Source of the DNA: JARBAU01 sp040414675
GTDB taxonomy: Archaea; Thermoproteota; Nitrososphaeria; Nitrososphaerales; Nitrososphaeraceae
DNA length: 64,000 nt
Direction of reading: 5' to 3'
Assembly: GCA_040414675.1 (NCBI GenBank)
Contig: JBEDUN010000069.1
Coordinates: forward strand, 1 to 64,000
The notes under the pieces are model-generated. The model made no database searches, was not told the origin of the DNA, and saw nothing but the letters and a program-made list of their open reading frames with translations. Below, one piece after another: positions 43,849-53,734 of this stretch (within the stretch, counting starts at the first letter, position 1; each line of letters starts with the position of its first letter). The position numbers and the translations under genes were made by a program.

Positions 43849-43992
43849 GTGCTAAATTATATTATCTCCTTTTATGACTCTTGCCATACGCATATGGCAT
43901 GAATCTAATCCATTTAGAAAATCAATAAGTACTTAATGCTTAATCTAATTTAACGAGACAAGAATATTTAGTACCAAATCGCTTAATACATA

Positions 43993-44421
43993 ATGGTCGA
44001 TTATTATGAAGTCTTACAAGTTAATCCTTCTGCCACAATGTTGGAAATAAAACGATCGTTTCGTACTCTAGCACTGAAATATCATCCTGACAAGAATAAA
44101 AATTCTGAAGATTCGAAAGAGAAATTTATGCAGATTATAGAAGCTTATGAAGTTCTTTCTGACAAGTATTCAAGAAATAGATATGATAATGCAAATTCAC
44201 AAGATAAAGTCGTACAAGTCGCTCACGAGAGATGGGTACCATCCGCCGACTTCCATAAAGTATACAGTTACTCTGAAATTAAGAAACGATATCAAAGTGA
44301 CCTTATAACGGGTGGGATGTGGGATATAAGCGAAAGAACAAGTATGGGGATGTGGAAAGCAACCATGATTTTATTTGGAGGGCTTGCTGTCATGGTAACG
44401 TTTATAATTATGTTTCGTTGA
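43993..44421 (+). CDS. Membrane-anchored DnaJ-domain protein
   Basis: A 142-residue co-chaperone-like protein. The J domain fills residues 1-65 (YYEVLQVNPSATMLEIKRSFRTLALKYHPDKN), with the essential HPD tripeptide. There is no Gly/Phe or zinc domain. Residues about 118-140 are a single hydrophobic helix (ATMILFGGLAVMVTFIIMF), so the protein is tail-anchored with the J domain in the cytosol. It would recruit a DnaK/Hsp70 to the membrane; the partner is not in the window. Confidence 0.88.
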   Translation: MVDYYEVLQVNPSATMLEIKRSFRTLALKYHPDKNKNSEDSKEKFMQIIEAYEVLSDKYSRNRYDNANSQDKVVQVAHERWVPSADFHKVYSYSEIKKRYQSDLITGGMWDISERTSMGMWKATMILFGGLAVMVTFIIMFR

Positions 44422-44616
44422 TGGGCAAATTTTAATCTGTCGATTAAGCCCAAATACGATTGGAATGAATAGATTGTAGAATGAAAGGTAATAGATCAGT
44501 GATTTGTTCGCGTACGCATTTAACAAAGTCTTTTCTTATATCGGACAATCATACTCAGCGATTCTGAAATTTGTGCTCAAAAGGATTAAAAGAGGTCTTA
44601 TGAAAGAGTATCTAAG

Positions 44617-44913
44617 TTGCGCGTAATTGCCATCGGAAGTCGCGTTTTTGTGACTAGTTTTCAATTAGCTGGCGTAGAAGGAATAAAAATAACATCATCG
44701 GATGAAATATTGAACGAACTTAACAAATTGGGATCTTCTGACGACATTGGCCTGATTCTTTTAAGCGACGATATGGCAAAGGAGATTCGCTTTCAACTCA
44801 CAGACATGCGGTCAAAAAGACCTATTCCACTAATCTTTGAACTTCCTGCCCCAGGGAGCACTAAGGAAAGTATCGACTACAGAGCATTGCTTAAGCAGAT
44901 CCTTGGGGTATAA
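44617..44913 (+). CDS. atpF: A-type ATP synthase subunit F
   Basis: A 98-residue regulatory stalk subunit of the archaeal ATP synthase. Seen are RVIAIGSRVFVTSFQLAGVEG at the start and the end PIPLIFELPAPGSTKESIDYRALLKQILG, which matches subunit F. It begins with TTG at 44617. The other ATP synthase genes are not in the window, so it is separated from its complex. Confidence 0.85.
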   Translation: MRVIAIGSRVFVTSFQLAGVEGIKITSSDEILNELNKLGSSDDIGLILLSDDMAKEIRFQLTDMRSKRPIPLIFELPAPGSTKESIDYRALLKQILGV

Positions 44914-44960
44914 TTGAATATTGAGGATTTTCTAATACACTCAATCCCCGAAGTTTAATT

Positions 44961-45725
44961 TTAAGTGAGCACTTTCCTTGCGAATATGAGATATGCCGTA
45001 TGCCCTACCATCCTCATCGACGGTCTTGTCATTCCCTCTCTCGCCTCGATAGTTCTTATCATTAATTCACTACAATCGATATCAGCAAAGTCACTTCTGA
45101 GTGCAATAGCAGTCTTTTCAACTTGATTAACTGTAGGACAAATTGCCACGAAACAGCCACTAGGTCTTAGCGCTTTGAGTACATCTTGCACGATCGTCCA
45201 AGGATCGCCCAAATCAACAATTGCAGCATCGAAATCACTTTCTTCAATTGCATTATGAGCATCCAATTCCTTAAGGGTTACAAAGTCTGACATTCCTGCC
45301 TTGTTCAGATTACGGTGCGCTATCTCTATTGATTCATGATTAATATCATATGAATAGATATGACCTGTTGGTTTGACTAAGCTGGAAAGAAAGGTAGTTA
45401 TGGCGCCACTCCCAGTACCGATCTCGAGAACTCGTGATCCATTGGTTATTCCGGCTCTAACCGCAATGTATCCAAGATCTTTAGGATATACAATCTGAGT
45501 TCGTCGTTCTGATTTCATTATGAAATCATGAATTGTGGGCTTTATGAGATATACAATTTTACCTAATGGGGTATAATGAATCGACCCATATTTCATACCA
45601 ATCAGAGAAGATATGTCTATTACACCAAGATGGGTATGCAGTTTCTTTTCTGAAGTTACTTTTACGAGCCATTTCTTACTTCGATTGTGAAACAATAAAA
45701 CATAAGAGCCCTCTTCGATAGTCAT
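44961..45725 (-). CDS. trmI: tRNA (adenine-N1) methyltransferase TrmI
   Basis: Forms m1A at positions 57/58 in the T loop of tRNA, using AdoMet. Beta-rich N-terminal domain (EEGSYVLLFHNRSKKWLVKV, HTHLGVIDISSLIGMKYG), then PTIHDFIMKSERRTQIVYPKDLGYIAVRAGI and the AdoMet motif VLEIGTGSGAITTFLSSLV, with the DFDAAIVDLGDPW segment holding the catalytic region. At 254 residues it is a typical archaeal TrmI. Confidence 0.92.
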   Translation of the reverse strand: MTIEEGSYVLLFHNRSKKWLVKVTSEKKLHTHLGVIDISSLIGMKYGSIHYTPLGKIVYLIKPTIHDFIMKSERRTQIVYPKDLGYIAVRAGITNGSRVLEIGTGSGAITTFLSSLVKPTGHIYSYDINHESIEIAHRNLNKAGMSDFVTLKELDAHNAIEESDFDAAIVDLGDPWTIVQDVLKALRPSGCFVAICPTVNQVEKTAIALRSDFADIDCSELMIRTIEAREGMTRPSMRMVGHTAYLIFARKVLT

Positions 45726-46284
45726 ATACGGTACCCGAACACGTTCTAGATGATAAAAATCTTCTTTCAGACACTGGATTTTGTGGGCAAGTTTATAAAG
45801 CCATCATTAGATTAGTCCAAACACATTGATAAGATTGGTCTAGAATACCGTTGGCGGATAAGCTGATGTCAAGAGTTCTAATATAAGATTTATCGTCTTT
45901 GTTGGCCATATTAGTAAAGTGTTGAATGGCTATGGTACAAACTGAAAATCATTAAAGAGGCGTATCAGATTATCACGAAATCAGATTTCTAACATACTTG
46001 ATACAAAGTCAAAACTTAATTTCATCTACAGTAATCGTGCGACAAAATTCTGAAGTAATGAACATTAGAAAATTCTGTCATAATTAGAGCACACGGCTAC
46101 AGATGTCTAATAAGTCAGGTACCGACTGCCGCACAGAGTTTGCGAAGTCCTCGAAGTTACCTATAAAAACATACGTTATGAATCAATGGTGATGAAAATA
46201 TTGGATTCTAACTGGTGCGGTTGGTAATAAAGAAGTTTGATATCTGCTAGATAAATTCATATCGGCATTTCTTACAAGACATAA
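45726..46284. other. 559-base gap, possible decayed gene
   Basis: No intact gene is seen. On the plus strand, pieces such as SLKRRIRLSRNQISNILDTKSKLNF and VCEVLEVTYKNIRYESMVMKILDSNW lie in one frame with stops between, which hints at a dead gene. The match to any family is not established. Confidence 0.25.
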
Positions 46285-46800
46285 TCAACCCCCAGTAAGT
46301 CTTAAAAATTTATTCTCTTTATGGATAGCCTTTCCAACAATGGAAACGTAATCGAGATTAGCTAGTGCAATTTTAGCTGATTTTCTCACCTCCTCACTGC
46401 CGTCGCTAAGCGCTTCATTCAATGCGTTTCTAGCGCCTTCAGATCCTATGACGCCCAATGCAATTGCTGCTTCGTGGCGCACGAAAAAACTGGGATCAGA
46501 TTTAACTGCGTAAATCAAGGATTCGATTGCACTGGCAAAACCTAATTGACCCAAAGAAAACGCTGCTTCGTGTCGTACCAGAGGTTCCGAGTCGGTTTTG
46601 AGAACCATGCTAATTTCATTTACTACTGATTCAGACGAAATATCCGCTAGTATACAAACAGCTCTAGTACGAATAATCATGTCATGATGTTGCAGTAGCC
46701 GCATGAAGTAGATTTCATTCCGATTGTCGAACTGTTGTTCCATCTCTCTCAAGGTAACCATCCTGCGATTTGTCACTTCGGTAGAGTCAAAAGCATCCAT
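46285..46800 (-). CDS. HEAT-repeat (PBS-lyase type) protein
   Basis: A 171-residue scaffold of HEAT-like repeats. Four units of about 31 residues are visible: DMIIRTRAVCILADI, EPLVRHEAAFSLGQL, SFFVRHEAAIALGVIG and EEVRKSAKIALANL, each with the R-x-x-A core. Such proteins bind partners; a related enzyme is deoxyhypusine hydroxylase, but the His-Glu metal sites are not evident here. Function unknown. The ATG is at 46800. Confidence 0.85.
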   Translation of the reverse strand: MDAFDSTEVTNRRMVTLREMEQQFDNRNEIYFMRLLQHHDMIIRTRAVCILADISSESVVNEISMVLKTDSEPLVRHEAAFSLGQLGFASAIESLIYAVKSDPSFFVRHEAAIALGVIGSEGARNALNEALSDGSEEVRKSAKIALANLDYVSIVGKAIHKENKFLRLTGG

Positions 46801-46902
46801 AAGATTTGTCTAGTTCAAGATGGTCACCTATTTTTTTGTTGTGATATACCACTCTATGTTATTTCGACGGTTTAATAAGGGTCAAAATTAGATAGAATAG
46901 AA

Positions 46903-47364
46903 ATGCGGATAAGATATTGGAGATTGGGGATATCAGAGGTGATGAAGGCCGAGTACCCGGTAAACAAAGTAAACCATTGGGAAATAAAGTGCATGATGGG
47001 TGATTACCAACATTTCGGAGTTTTTTGGTACAGATATGGCACTCCGTTTGACAAAGAACCCATCCCAGGAATATGCATTTATTACAATGAGATTCCTCGT
47101 TCAACTGTAGAAGAGATCGTTCAATTTTTACATATGAATTATGGGGGTAATATTATTTACCGACAGACAAGGGCATTTTTACGTGGTTCAAAAGAATTTG
47201 CCGCGGCGGATGAAATTGGAACACTAGCAAATCAGCTAAGCCTAAAATTCAATTGTCCTGCGGAGATAAGTATTGAATTTGAAAGGATCACTGAAGAAGA
47301 AAAAGTACAACAATCAGTTAGTCTTCCATCCTCCAAAGCACTACCAATAGTGGGCCCCGATTAA
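46903..47364 (+). CDS. Conserved-looking hypothetical protein, 153 residues
   Basis: A soluble alpha/beta protein that I do not recognise. The N-terminal half is aromatic-rich (MRIRYWRLGIS, HFGVFWYRYGTPF, GICIYYNEIPRSTVEEIVQFLHM). The C-terminal half is helical (EFAAADEIGTLANQLSLKF), followed by a disordered tail. No catalytic residues are obvious. It is divergent from the HEAT-repeat gene with about 100 bases between, so they share a promoter region. Confidence 0.7.
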   Translation: MRIRYWRLGISEVMKAEYPVNKVNHWEIKCMMGDYQHFGVFWYRYGTPFDKEPIPGICIYYNEIPRSTVEEIVQFLHMNYGGNIIYRQTRAFLRGSKEFAAADEIGTLANQLSLKFNCPAEISIEFERITEEEKVQQSVSLPSSKALPIVGPD

Positions 47365-47614
47365 ATATAAACTCGTGCACAGATAAAAACAAGATTCTTC
47401 AGGGCCAAACAGCATAAAATCAAGCTCTAGCAAAATTTTTGTAGCAAGCTTTTCACTATGAAATATTGATATATAAGAAAAATAAATCGGAATGTGGATA
47501 AAACGGCAAATGTGTCATTAGACGATGCTATTCATTTATTGGAGTTCAAAATTACAAATTTTAATCTGTGACGATTTAGAGATTTGACTAGAAATTGACA
47601 TCATTGTAAAGGAT
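47365..47614. other. Gene-free stretch before pentapeptide relic
   Basis: No gene is seen. One short frame before the relic (DDAIHLLEFKITNFN) suggests that the dead gene may once have started about 47500. Confidence 0.3.
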
Positions 47615-47960
47615 TTTTCAAATACTAATATTTCTGATGCTTGCTTAAATGGAGCATTGTGCATAGGTTCAAAATTTTCTGGGGTTGAAATGTCTCGCAC
47701 AAACTTAGTTCAGGCTGATCTGACAGGCGATGATTTGTCGAGGGCAGAACTTTCAAAGGCCTCACTAATAATGGCAGAGATGAATCGATGTAAGCGAGTT
47801 GGTACCAAGTTAACTGCCTTCAATTAAATGGTAGCAAAGGATGACTAACGCATTCTTTCCGGAAGCAAAATGGAAGGAACAATCTTAATTTAGGCAGATC
47901 TTAAAAATACTAATGTAAGCATCAAAGATTTGAGTCAGACATGTACACCAACTTCGCAAA
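47615..47960 (+). pseudogene. Decayed pentapeptide-repeat protein
   Basis: Successive A(D/N)Lxx-type units are readable: ISDACLNGALCIGSKFSGVEM, TNLVQADLTGDDLSRAELSKASLIMAEM, then a TAA at 47825. In another frame, ILSGSKMEGTILI, TAG, ADLKNTNVSIKDLSQT follows. Pentapeptide-repeat proteins form a right-handed beta helix. Here no start codon precedes the first units, and at least two stops and one frameshift break the gene, so it is a relic. The remaining bases to 48313 hold nothing recognisable. Confidence 0.65.
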
Positions 47961-48313
47961 ATTCTAAATCTAACAACAGTTTAAATTATATCAACATAAC
48001 TAAAGTCAATTGAGTTTTATCGCCACTAATATTTTTTAATTTTCATTTTCGTGTGAAGGATTTTGATATAATCTGAAGATATTGCTTTGTTGACACGATT
48101 TCAACTGTAATATTAACTGGGTGATAAAAGGCTTATCTTAGTTAGGCTTGACTATTCAAGGCCATTGACTATTAAAGACTAACCAGACAGGATAGGAAAG
48201 AGAGACATTAGATACTCATACATGCTGAAGATGCAAATGACGAGTATTTTGAAATATACTATCCTAATTTTTACCACTTTGCTCGAATTATGCCTGGCAA
48301 TGCTAAACATGAA

Positions 48314-49168
48314 CTAGAAATCTAAGATCTCTGCCATTATTAGTCCTTGCACTGTCTGTTTCACGTCGTGTGTCCTGATAATATTAGCTCCATTTTTAGC
48401 GGACGTGATTTCGGCGACAATTGATCCAATGAGACGATCCTCTGCTTTGGAATTAAACAAATGACCGATGAATGATTTTCTAGAAATGGAGATACATATT
48501 GGTTTTTGAAAGGTTTTTAATTTCTTTAACTCGAGAATAGATTCTATATCGCGAATATAGTAGTCTGTACCATGAATTTTTGTGAAGAACGGATTTTTGC
48601 CTCCACCTCTAAAAAATCCAATGGAGGGATCGATAAGCATTCTATCTTCTGCAATCTTGGCCCGCCGTGCTATATCCAAACTTTCTTGTAGGTATCGTTT
48701 TGTAGCGGAAATCTGCCAAGAGTGAGGTAACGGATAGCCATAAGTCCCAATGACTACCGATGATTCGGTGTCTGCTATAATCTTGGCCATATTGGTATCA
48801 TACTTCAATCCAGAAATATCATTGATAGCATCGGCACCTGCCTTTATCGCTTCATATGCAACAGTTGCCCTCGGCGTATCGGCCAGAACAGGAAGACCGC
48901 AACTCCCTTTCACTATCTTTATCGCTTGAATGATTCTCTTGACTTCTTCATGAATCGGGATGGGTGTGTCCAAATAAGGCGCTGTGGACATAGCTCCAAT
49001 GTCAATAAAGCTTGCTCCCATATCTTCCATGGTCTTGGCAGTTTTCTTGATATCTTTTAATTTGATCTTGATTGATTTCTTGTAAAATGATTCCGGACTA
49101 ACGTTAATTATTCCCATGACCCTTACAGGTGCATTATTACCTACGTATACTCCTCCTAGAAAAGTCAT
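48314..49168 (-). CDS. folP: Dihydropteroate synthase-like protein
   Basis: A TIM-barrel pterin enzyme, 284 residues. Marks: VRVMGIINVSPESFYK, the MGASFIDIGAMSTAP segment where DHPS has D-I-G-G-x-S-T, PVLADTPRATVAYEAIKAGADAINDISGL, and RKSFIGHL near the C-terminus. Archaea may use it for tetrahydromethanopterin rather than folate, so the substrate is uncertain. It is monocistronic, facing leftward. Confidence 0.8.
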   Translation of the reverse strand: MTFLGGVYVGNNAPVRVMGIINVSPESFYKKSIKIKLKDIKKTAKTMEDMGASFIDIGAMSTAPYLDTPIPIHEEVKRIIQAIKIVKGSCGLPVLADTPRATVAYEAIKAGADAINDISGLKYDTNMAKIIADTESSVVIGTYGYPLPHSWQISATKRYLQESLDIARRAKIAEDRMLIDPSIGFFRGGGKNPFFTKIHGTDYYIRDIESILELKKLKTFQKPICISISRKSFIGHLFNSKAEDRLIGSIVAEITSAKNGANIIRTHDVKQTVQGLIMAEILDF

Positions 49169-49375
49169 CAGCTGGGTTCACGAACAATTCAGAATGTCAT
49201 TTTTATATAAAGAGTTTTGTCTGTTTTTAGCATCTGGCTACCTAAAGTTAATATAGAACTCGCAACACTCCTCTAGGTAAAATAGCCATGATTTGCTTTG
49301 AATTGCAGTATGATATTTTAAATTGGTTCTCGCGAAAAATTCACTTTGTCTAAAGTAACATGGTAGAGATACCCA

Positions 49376-52048
49376 ATGGTCAGAACGCTTGACAAAACCC
49401 ATACCGTTCTATCCTATATTGAGGGAAGCCTCAAGAACGTTACTATCGTAAGTGGTCAAACAAGACATCAAGGTTTAATTTTTTCTTTGCTGAATCCACC
49501 AATACCATTAGGTGGAAACATCGTATCACTGGATATATATGTAGATGAAATTCCTATCGCAAAAAAATCAATTTTTGTCGCTACATCTGAGGATGTGGTC
49601 AACGCTGCCACTATCTCTGAAGGTAGACCAATATCTTTTAGACCGTATCAAAGTGCCAGATTTTTGATAACCAGGGATGAATCTTTAGACAGAAGCAAGA
49701 AGCATAAAATAGTAATTCTTAGCAAGCTCGAGGGTTTCGAGCAAATAATTATACCATTCACTTTTAAGGATCGCGCAGGGGATCAGAAGGAAAGAATCTT
49801 TATCCCATCCAGCATTTTTGATGAAGCAAGTCTTGACAACGAAAACGAGGATACCGTTTTTAAGAATTTTACAAGTCCATTAATTCTCTCTGGCAGAAAG
49901 GCGTATATTGTGTGCTCATCAAACGCAAATCTTTCAGCAAATTGGACATGGATGGGAGCAAGATATGACAATGGAGGACTCTATGTGCCTCCGGCTAGAG
50001 CATTCGGAAGGATAAACGTTGAAATATCAATCGAAGACCAAGTGCGAAAAAGACTACCGAATTTTGTTGCGTCATCGAAACACGAAAATGGTGTCCTTTA
50101 TACTCGACATGAAGTTGCTGGCTTGCAAGTCAAAAGAACCCTATTTTTGCCTCTGAGCCACAGAGGATTTGTAATGCGCCTTGAGCTATCTGACAAGACG
50201 CTGGACTATAAAAAGCTGGGACTAAGAGGAAGGGTTGGTAAACGGCAAAGGAAGATTAGAATGCATTTTTTGATAGATGGGAATATAACAAGCTATGGAT
50301 TAGCAGCAATTTCGCAACACAACTCATCTGATTTGATTGAACGGGAAAATTGTCTTCTTATCCAAACAGCTGCTAGGAGAGACATTGCGCATTATTATGG
50401 AGTGATTGGAGTTTCTCCCAAAACATTGAAGCCCTCCAAGGTTTTGACTGATTCCTTCGACAACGATTTAGAGATTTCTTACGATTTAGAAGTTGAATCA
50501 GGAAGAAACGTAGAAGTTGCACTTGTCGGAACAGGAAGCTACATCAGTTCACAGGAATGCCTCAGTGAATATGCATACTTAAGAGAAAATTATCCACAAT
50601 TACTTCAAGATACAGAGAAGTATTTCAGAGGGTTGTCTTCCTCCCTTCTTAATATTCAATCCACTCAACATCAGAATTCTACTTTTTCAAAGCTTATCAA
50701 AGCGTATGAGAAGGCCAGAATGAGTATGGAGTATTTAAAGGCGGACTATGATGAATTGGGTCCTGGTATATGTGCAGGCCTTCCTAGGTTTCCAAACTAT
50801 TGGGCCAGAGATACTGGTTGGTCACTGAGGGGATATATATCTCTCGGTGATTATGGATTTGTTTTGGACGTCTTAGAAAACTTTTTTAGGCATCAAGCTA
50901 GGAGAACGACCGAATCAGCTACCCGAGGGGAACTTCCTATGATAATTAGTGGAAAGGCATTTCTTCACAACACGACTTTCGGCTCAGCTGATTCTACATT
51001 TCTGTTTCCTTGGATTATTCGCGAATATGTGTATTCTACAGGAGATTTAAAGTACTTAAGGAACAGATGGAAAAACATTACCGATCTCATAGAGTGGGGA
51101 TTTTCAAAGGATATTGATGATGATGGATTAATTGAACATGGTTTTACAGGAATCGCTGAGAAGCTTCCAATTCAGGACTCGACATGGATGGATCATATAG
51201 ACCGAAGAAAAAGCGCAAATGATGTTCAGGCCCTTTTTTATGAAAGTCTGAAGATTGGAAGTGAGCTAGCAGCATTAGCTGGCGATGACAGTAACGAAAA
51301 AAAATGGTCTGTTAATGCTAAATTATTACGTGATCGCATAGATCGTGTATATTGGAATGAGAATATCGGATACTATTATGATACTGTCCGTAGGGATGGA
51401 AGTAGAGATTCGAGTATCAGACCAAATGCACTTATCCCGATTTTAACAGATGCAGTTAGTGAATGCAAGAAGGCTGAATCCATTCTGAGAAGGATTGAAA
51501 AGAGCGATATGACTACTCCTTGGGGAGTTCGCACATTAAGCTCTCTAGACCCGAAGTATCATCCAACATTGTATCATGATGGGGCTGTCTGGCCACTTGT
51601 CACAGGATGGGCCGCAATTAGTGAGATCAAACTGGGCAGAAGTGAACAGGCACTGTATTATCTAGAATGCATGGCGGAAAGAATTCTGTCAGAAAATGGC
51701 ATGTTTGCAGAAACTTATAGAGGAGATAGACCTGAACCATTTAACTCGTGTATATTGCAAGCCTGGTCTGTTGGCATGTATATTTATGCCTTACGCGAAA
51801 TGTTGCTTGGTATGAAAATCGACATGACTAGAAATCAAATCCGATTCGATCCCCAAATACCAGAATCATTAAAGAACAATTCTGAACCTATTACATTTGA
51901 ACATACATTAAAAGGCATTTCTGAAGATTGTAGACTGTCAGTGACTCTGGAGCCACGTCGCGAAAAATTGTCAGTCAAATTCAAAGATCATGAGCCAAAA
52001 ATTCAACTGTTAAGTAGCTCACATAAAATAGAACAGAATACGAAATAG
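49376..52048 (+). CDS. Glycogen-debranching-like amylo-1,6-glucosidase
   Basis: An 890-residue protein with a beta-rich N-terminal domain and a C-terminal (alpha/alpha)6 barrel of the glucosidase superfamily. Marks: RFPNYWARDTGWSLRGYISLGDYGFV near residue 475, ELPMIISGKAFLHN, DDDGLIEHGFTG, QDSTWMDHIDRR and YHDGAVWPLVTGWAAI near 733, which match the debranching-enzyme C-terminal fold. It should hydrolyse alpha-1,6-linked glucan. Cytosolic glycogen is one possible substrate; no signal peptide is present. It starts at ATG 49376. Confidence 0.8.
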   Translation: MVRTLDKTHTVLSYIEGSLKNVTIVSGQTRHQGLIFSLLNPPIPLGGNIVSLDIYVDEIPIAKKSIFVATSEDVVNAATISEGRPISFRPYQSARFLITRDESLDRSKKHKIVILSKLEGFEQIIIPFTFKDRAGDQKERIFIPSSIFDEASLDNENEDTVFKNFTSPLILSGRKAYIVCSSNANLSANWTWMGARYDNGGLYVPPARAFGRINVEISIEDQVRKRLPNFVASSKHENGVLYTRHEVAGLQVKRTLFLPLSHRGFVMRLELSDKTLDYKKLGLRGRVGKRQRKIRMHFLIDGNITSYGLAAISQHNSSDLIERENCLLIQTAARRDIAHYYGVIGVSPKTLKPSKVLTDSFDNDLEISYDLEVESGRNVEVALVGTGSYISSQECLSEYAYLRENYPQLLQDTEKYFRGLSSSLLNIQSTQHQNSTFSKLIKAYEKARMSMEYLKADYDELGPGICAGLPRFPNYWARDTGWSLRGYISLGDYGFVLDVLENFFRHQARRTTESATRGELPMIISGKAFLHNTTFGSADSTFLFPWIIREYVYSTGDLKYLRNRWKNITDLIEWGFSKDIDDDGLIEHGFTGIAEKLPIQDSTWMDHIDRRKSANDVQALFYESLKIGSELAALAGDDSNEKKWSVNAKLLRDRIDRVYWNENIGYYYDTVRRDGSRDSSIRPNALIPILTDAVSECKKAESILRRIEKSDMTTPWGVRTLSSLDPKYHPTLYHDGAVWPLVTGWAAISEIKLGRSEQALYYLECMAERILSENGMFAETYRGDRPEPFNSCILQAWSVGMYIYALREMLLGMKIDMTRNQIRFDPQIPESLKNNSEPITFEHTLKGISEDCRLSVTLEPRREKLSVKFKDHEPKIQLLSSSHKIEQNTK

Positions 52049-52158
52049 GTAACGTCTCACATTTTTCATCCTACTTATTTCACCTATCAAATTGTATAAA
52101 TAAAAGTAAAAGATACGTGATTATTAGAAAAAGAATATTGATAGATGTCAGTTGATAA

Positions 52159-52569
52159 CTAGACTCTACGACCTCTACGTCCTCCAGGCTTCCGTGTTGT
52201 ATCATGAGGTATAGGTGTAACATCGTCAATTCTTCCTATTCGAAAACCAGCTCTGGCAAGGGCTCTAATAGCAGCCTGAGCACCAGGACCAGGTATTCGA
52301 GGACCTACGCCTCCGACAGCCCTAACGCGAATGTGAAGTGCATTGATGCCTTTTGTCTTGGCAGTATCTGCTGCAGCTACGGCGGATTTCATAGCAGCAT
52401 ATGGCGAAGATTCGTATCTATCGGCAGTAACATGTCGTCCACCAGAACTAAAAGAAATTGTTTCTGCACCGCTGATATCAGTAATATGAACCAATGTATT
52501 ATTATAGCTACTAAAAATATGCGCTACTCCCCACTTGTATTTAAAGACATCCTCGGTTTCGCTTGTCAT
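52159..52569 (-). CDS. rps11p: Ribosomal protein uS11
   Basis: Small-subunit platform protein, 136 residues. Marks: KWGVAHIFSSYNNTLVHITDISGAETISFSSGG, SPYAAMKSAVAAADTAK, RVRAVGGVGPRIPGPGAQAAIRALARAGFRIG and the basic end PIPHDTTRKPGGRRGRR. It is monocistronic here, outside any ribosomal operon, with a TATA-like stretch upstream. Confidence 0.96.
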   Translation of the reverse strand: MTSETEDVFKYKWGVAHIFSSYNNTLVHITDISGAETISFSSGGRHVTADRYESSPYAAMKSAVAAADTAKTKGINALHIRVRAVGGVGPRIPGPGAQAAIRALARAGFRIGRIDDVTPIPHDTTRKPGGRRGRRV

Positions 52570-52735
52570 ACTAACATTTCGTTGTCCCCAGATATATTAA
52601 CGTAAGGAGATGAAGATTGTTAGTACGATGCTGCATGTAAGTCGTTTATGATCTTTGGTTGATTGGTTGATTACCAAACAAATAATGCTATTCAATATCC
52701 CAAATGGTGTAATCCAATTTTTGGATTAAGCTTAG

Positions 52736-53734
52736 CTACGATAAATGAGTATATCCCCGATTTTCAAGCAGTAAATACTTGTCACACGTCCTAGTTCTAA
52801 TGAATACATTCCCGGAGCCGTTCTTCACCTCTCCAATAGGTAAAAGTGGAATTCTTGATCTTTTGGCACATGAAATCGCTTCTTCGATCTTGGATCTTGG
52901 GATTGTACAGACTATTTCAAATTCCTCTCCACCATGAAATATCAACTCTCTGGAATTCAAGTTGCTATCACTTGCAAAATTGAGCAAATCCGGTCCACAG
53001 GGAACCTGATTTAGAAAAAAATCTACATTACTTTGCTTTGCCAGCTCATAGAGTGAAGTTGAGAGCCCGTCACTGGAGTCAATTGATGATGTGAAATACT
53101 TTGAAAGGACAGACCCAAATTTCATCCTAGGCTCTGGCTGAAGTACCGATCTAACGGCCCTTCTTCTAAATTTATCTGTAGCCTTAACTCCATCCATAAT
53201 AATCTTCAGGCCGGCTGGTGGATAGCCAAACAATCCAGAGACAATTATTAAATCTCCTGAACATGCTCCATTCCTGCCTGGGACCTCCAAGCTGTTTCCA
53301 CTAGAAAATCCTATAATACAGCAATCTATAACGAGTTCTTTTGTCTGGTTAGTATCTCCACCGACAATAGTAAAGTCAAATTCTCTGGATGCTATGCTGA
53401 AACCATGGATGAGATCCGTTATCGCCTTTTTGGAATAATAGACTGGCAACCCCAGGGAAATCAATGATACATAAGGTTTAGCACCCTTTGCTGAAAGATC
53501 ACTTATGACCGACACTACGCTCTTTCTGGCGATTTGCCAGGGGGCCATTAGCGCTGGTACATCTGTACTTTCTACTAGCATATCACATTTTAATACAAGG
53601 CCTTTTGAGAACGAAACAGACTGCAGTACATGATTTGGAACGACCGTAACATCATTTTTTCCAAAATCTTTGAAATTATTTTTTTTTAGTCTGGTAATAA
53701 ACAGCTGGATTATCTCCTTTTCATCTAATTTCAT
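52736..53734 (-). CDS. thiL: Thiamine-monophosphate kinase
   Basis: Phosphorylates thiamine phosphate to thiamine diphosphate. PurM/AIR-synthase fold: metal-binding LKCDMLVESTDVP, SVVSVISDLSAKGAKPYVSLISLGLP, FTIVGGDTNQTKELVIDCCIIG, SIDSSDGLSTSLYELA and HGGEEFEIVCTIP. These match ThiL rather than HypE or SelD. It overlaps the phosphohexomutase gene by 14 bases, with translational coupling. ATG 53734 is preferred to the TTG one codon upstream. Confidence 0.86.
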   Translation of the reverse strand: MKLDEKEIIQLFITRLKKNNFKDFGKNDVTVVPNHVLQSVSFSKGLVLKCDMLVESTDVPALMAPWQIARKSVVSVISDLSAKGAKPYVSLISLGLPVYYSKKAITDLIHGFSIASREFDFTIVGGDTNQTKELVIDCCIIGFSSGNSLEVPGRNGACSGDLIIVSGLFGYPPAGLKIIMDGVKATDKFRRRAVRSVLQPEPRMKFGSVLSKYFTSSIDSSDGLSTSLYELAKQSNVDFFLNQVPCGPDLLNFASDSNLNSRELIFHGGEEFEIVCTIPRSKIEEAISCAKRSRIPLLPIGEVKNGSGNVFIRTRTCDKYLLLENRGYTHLS

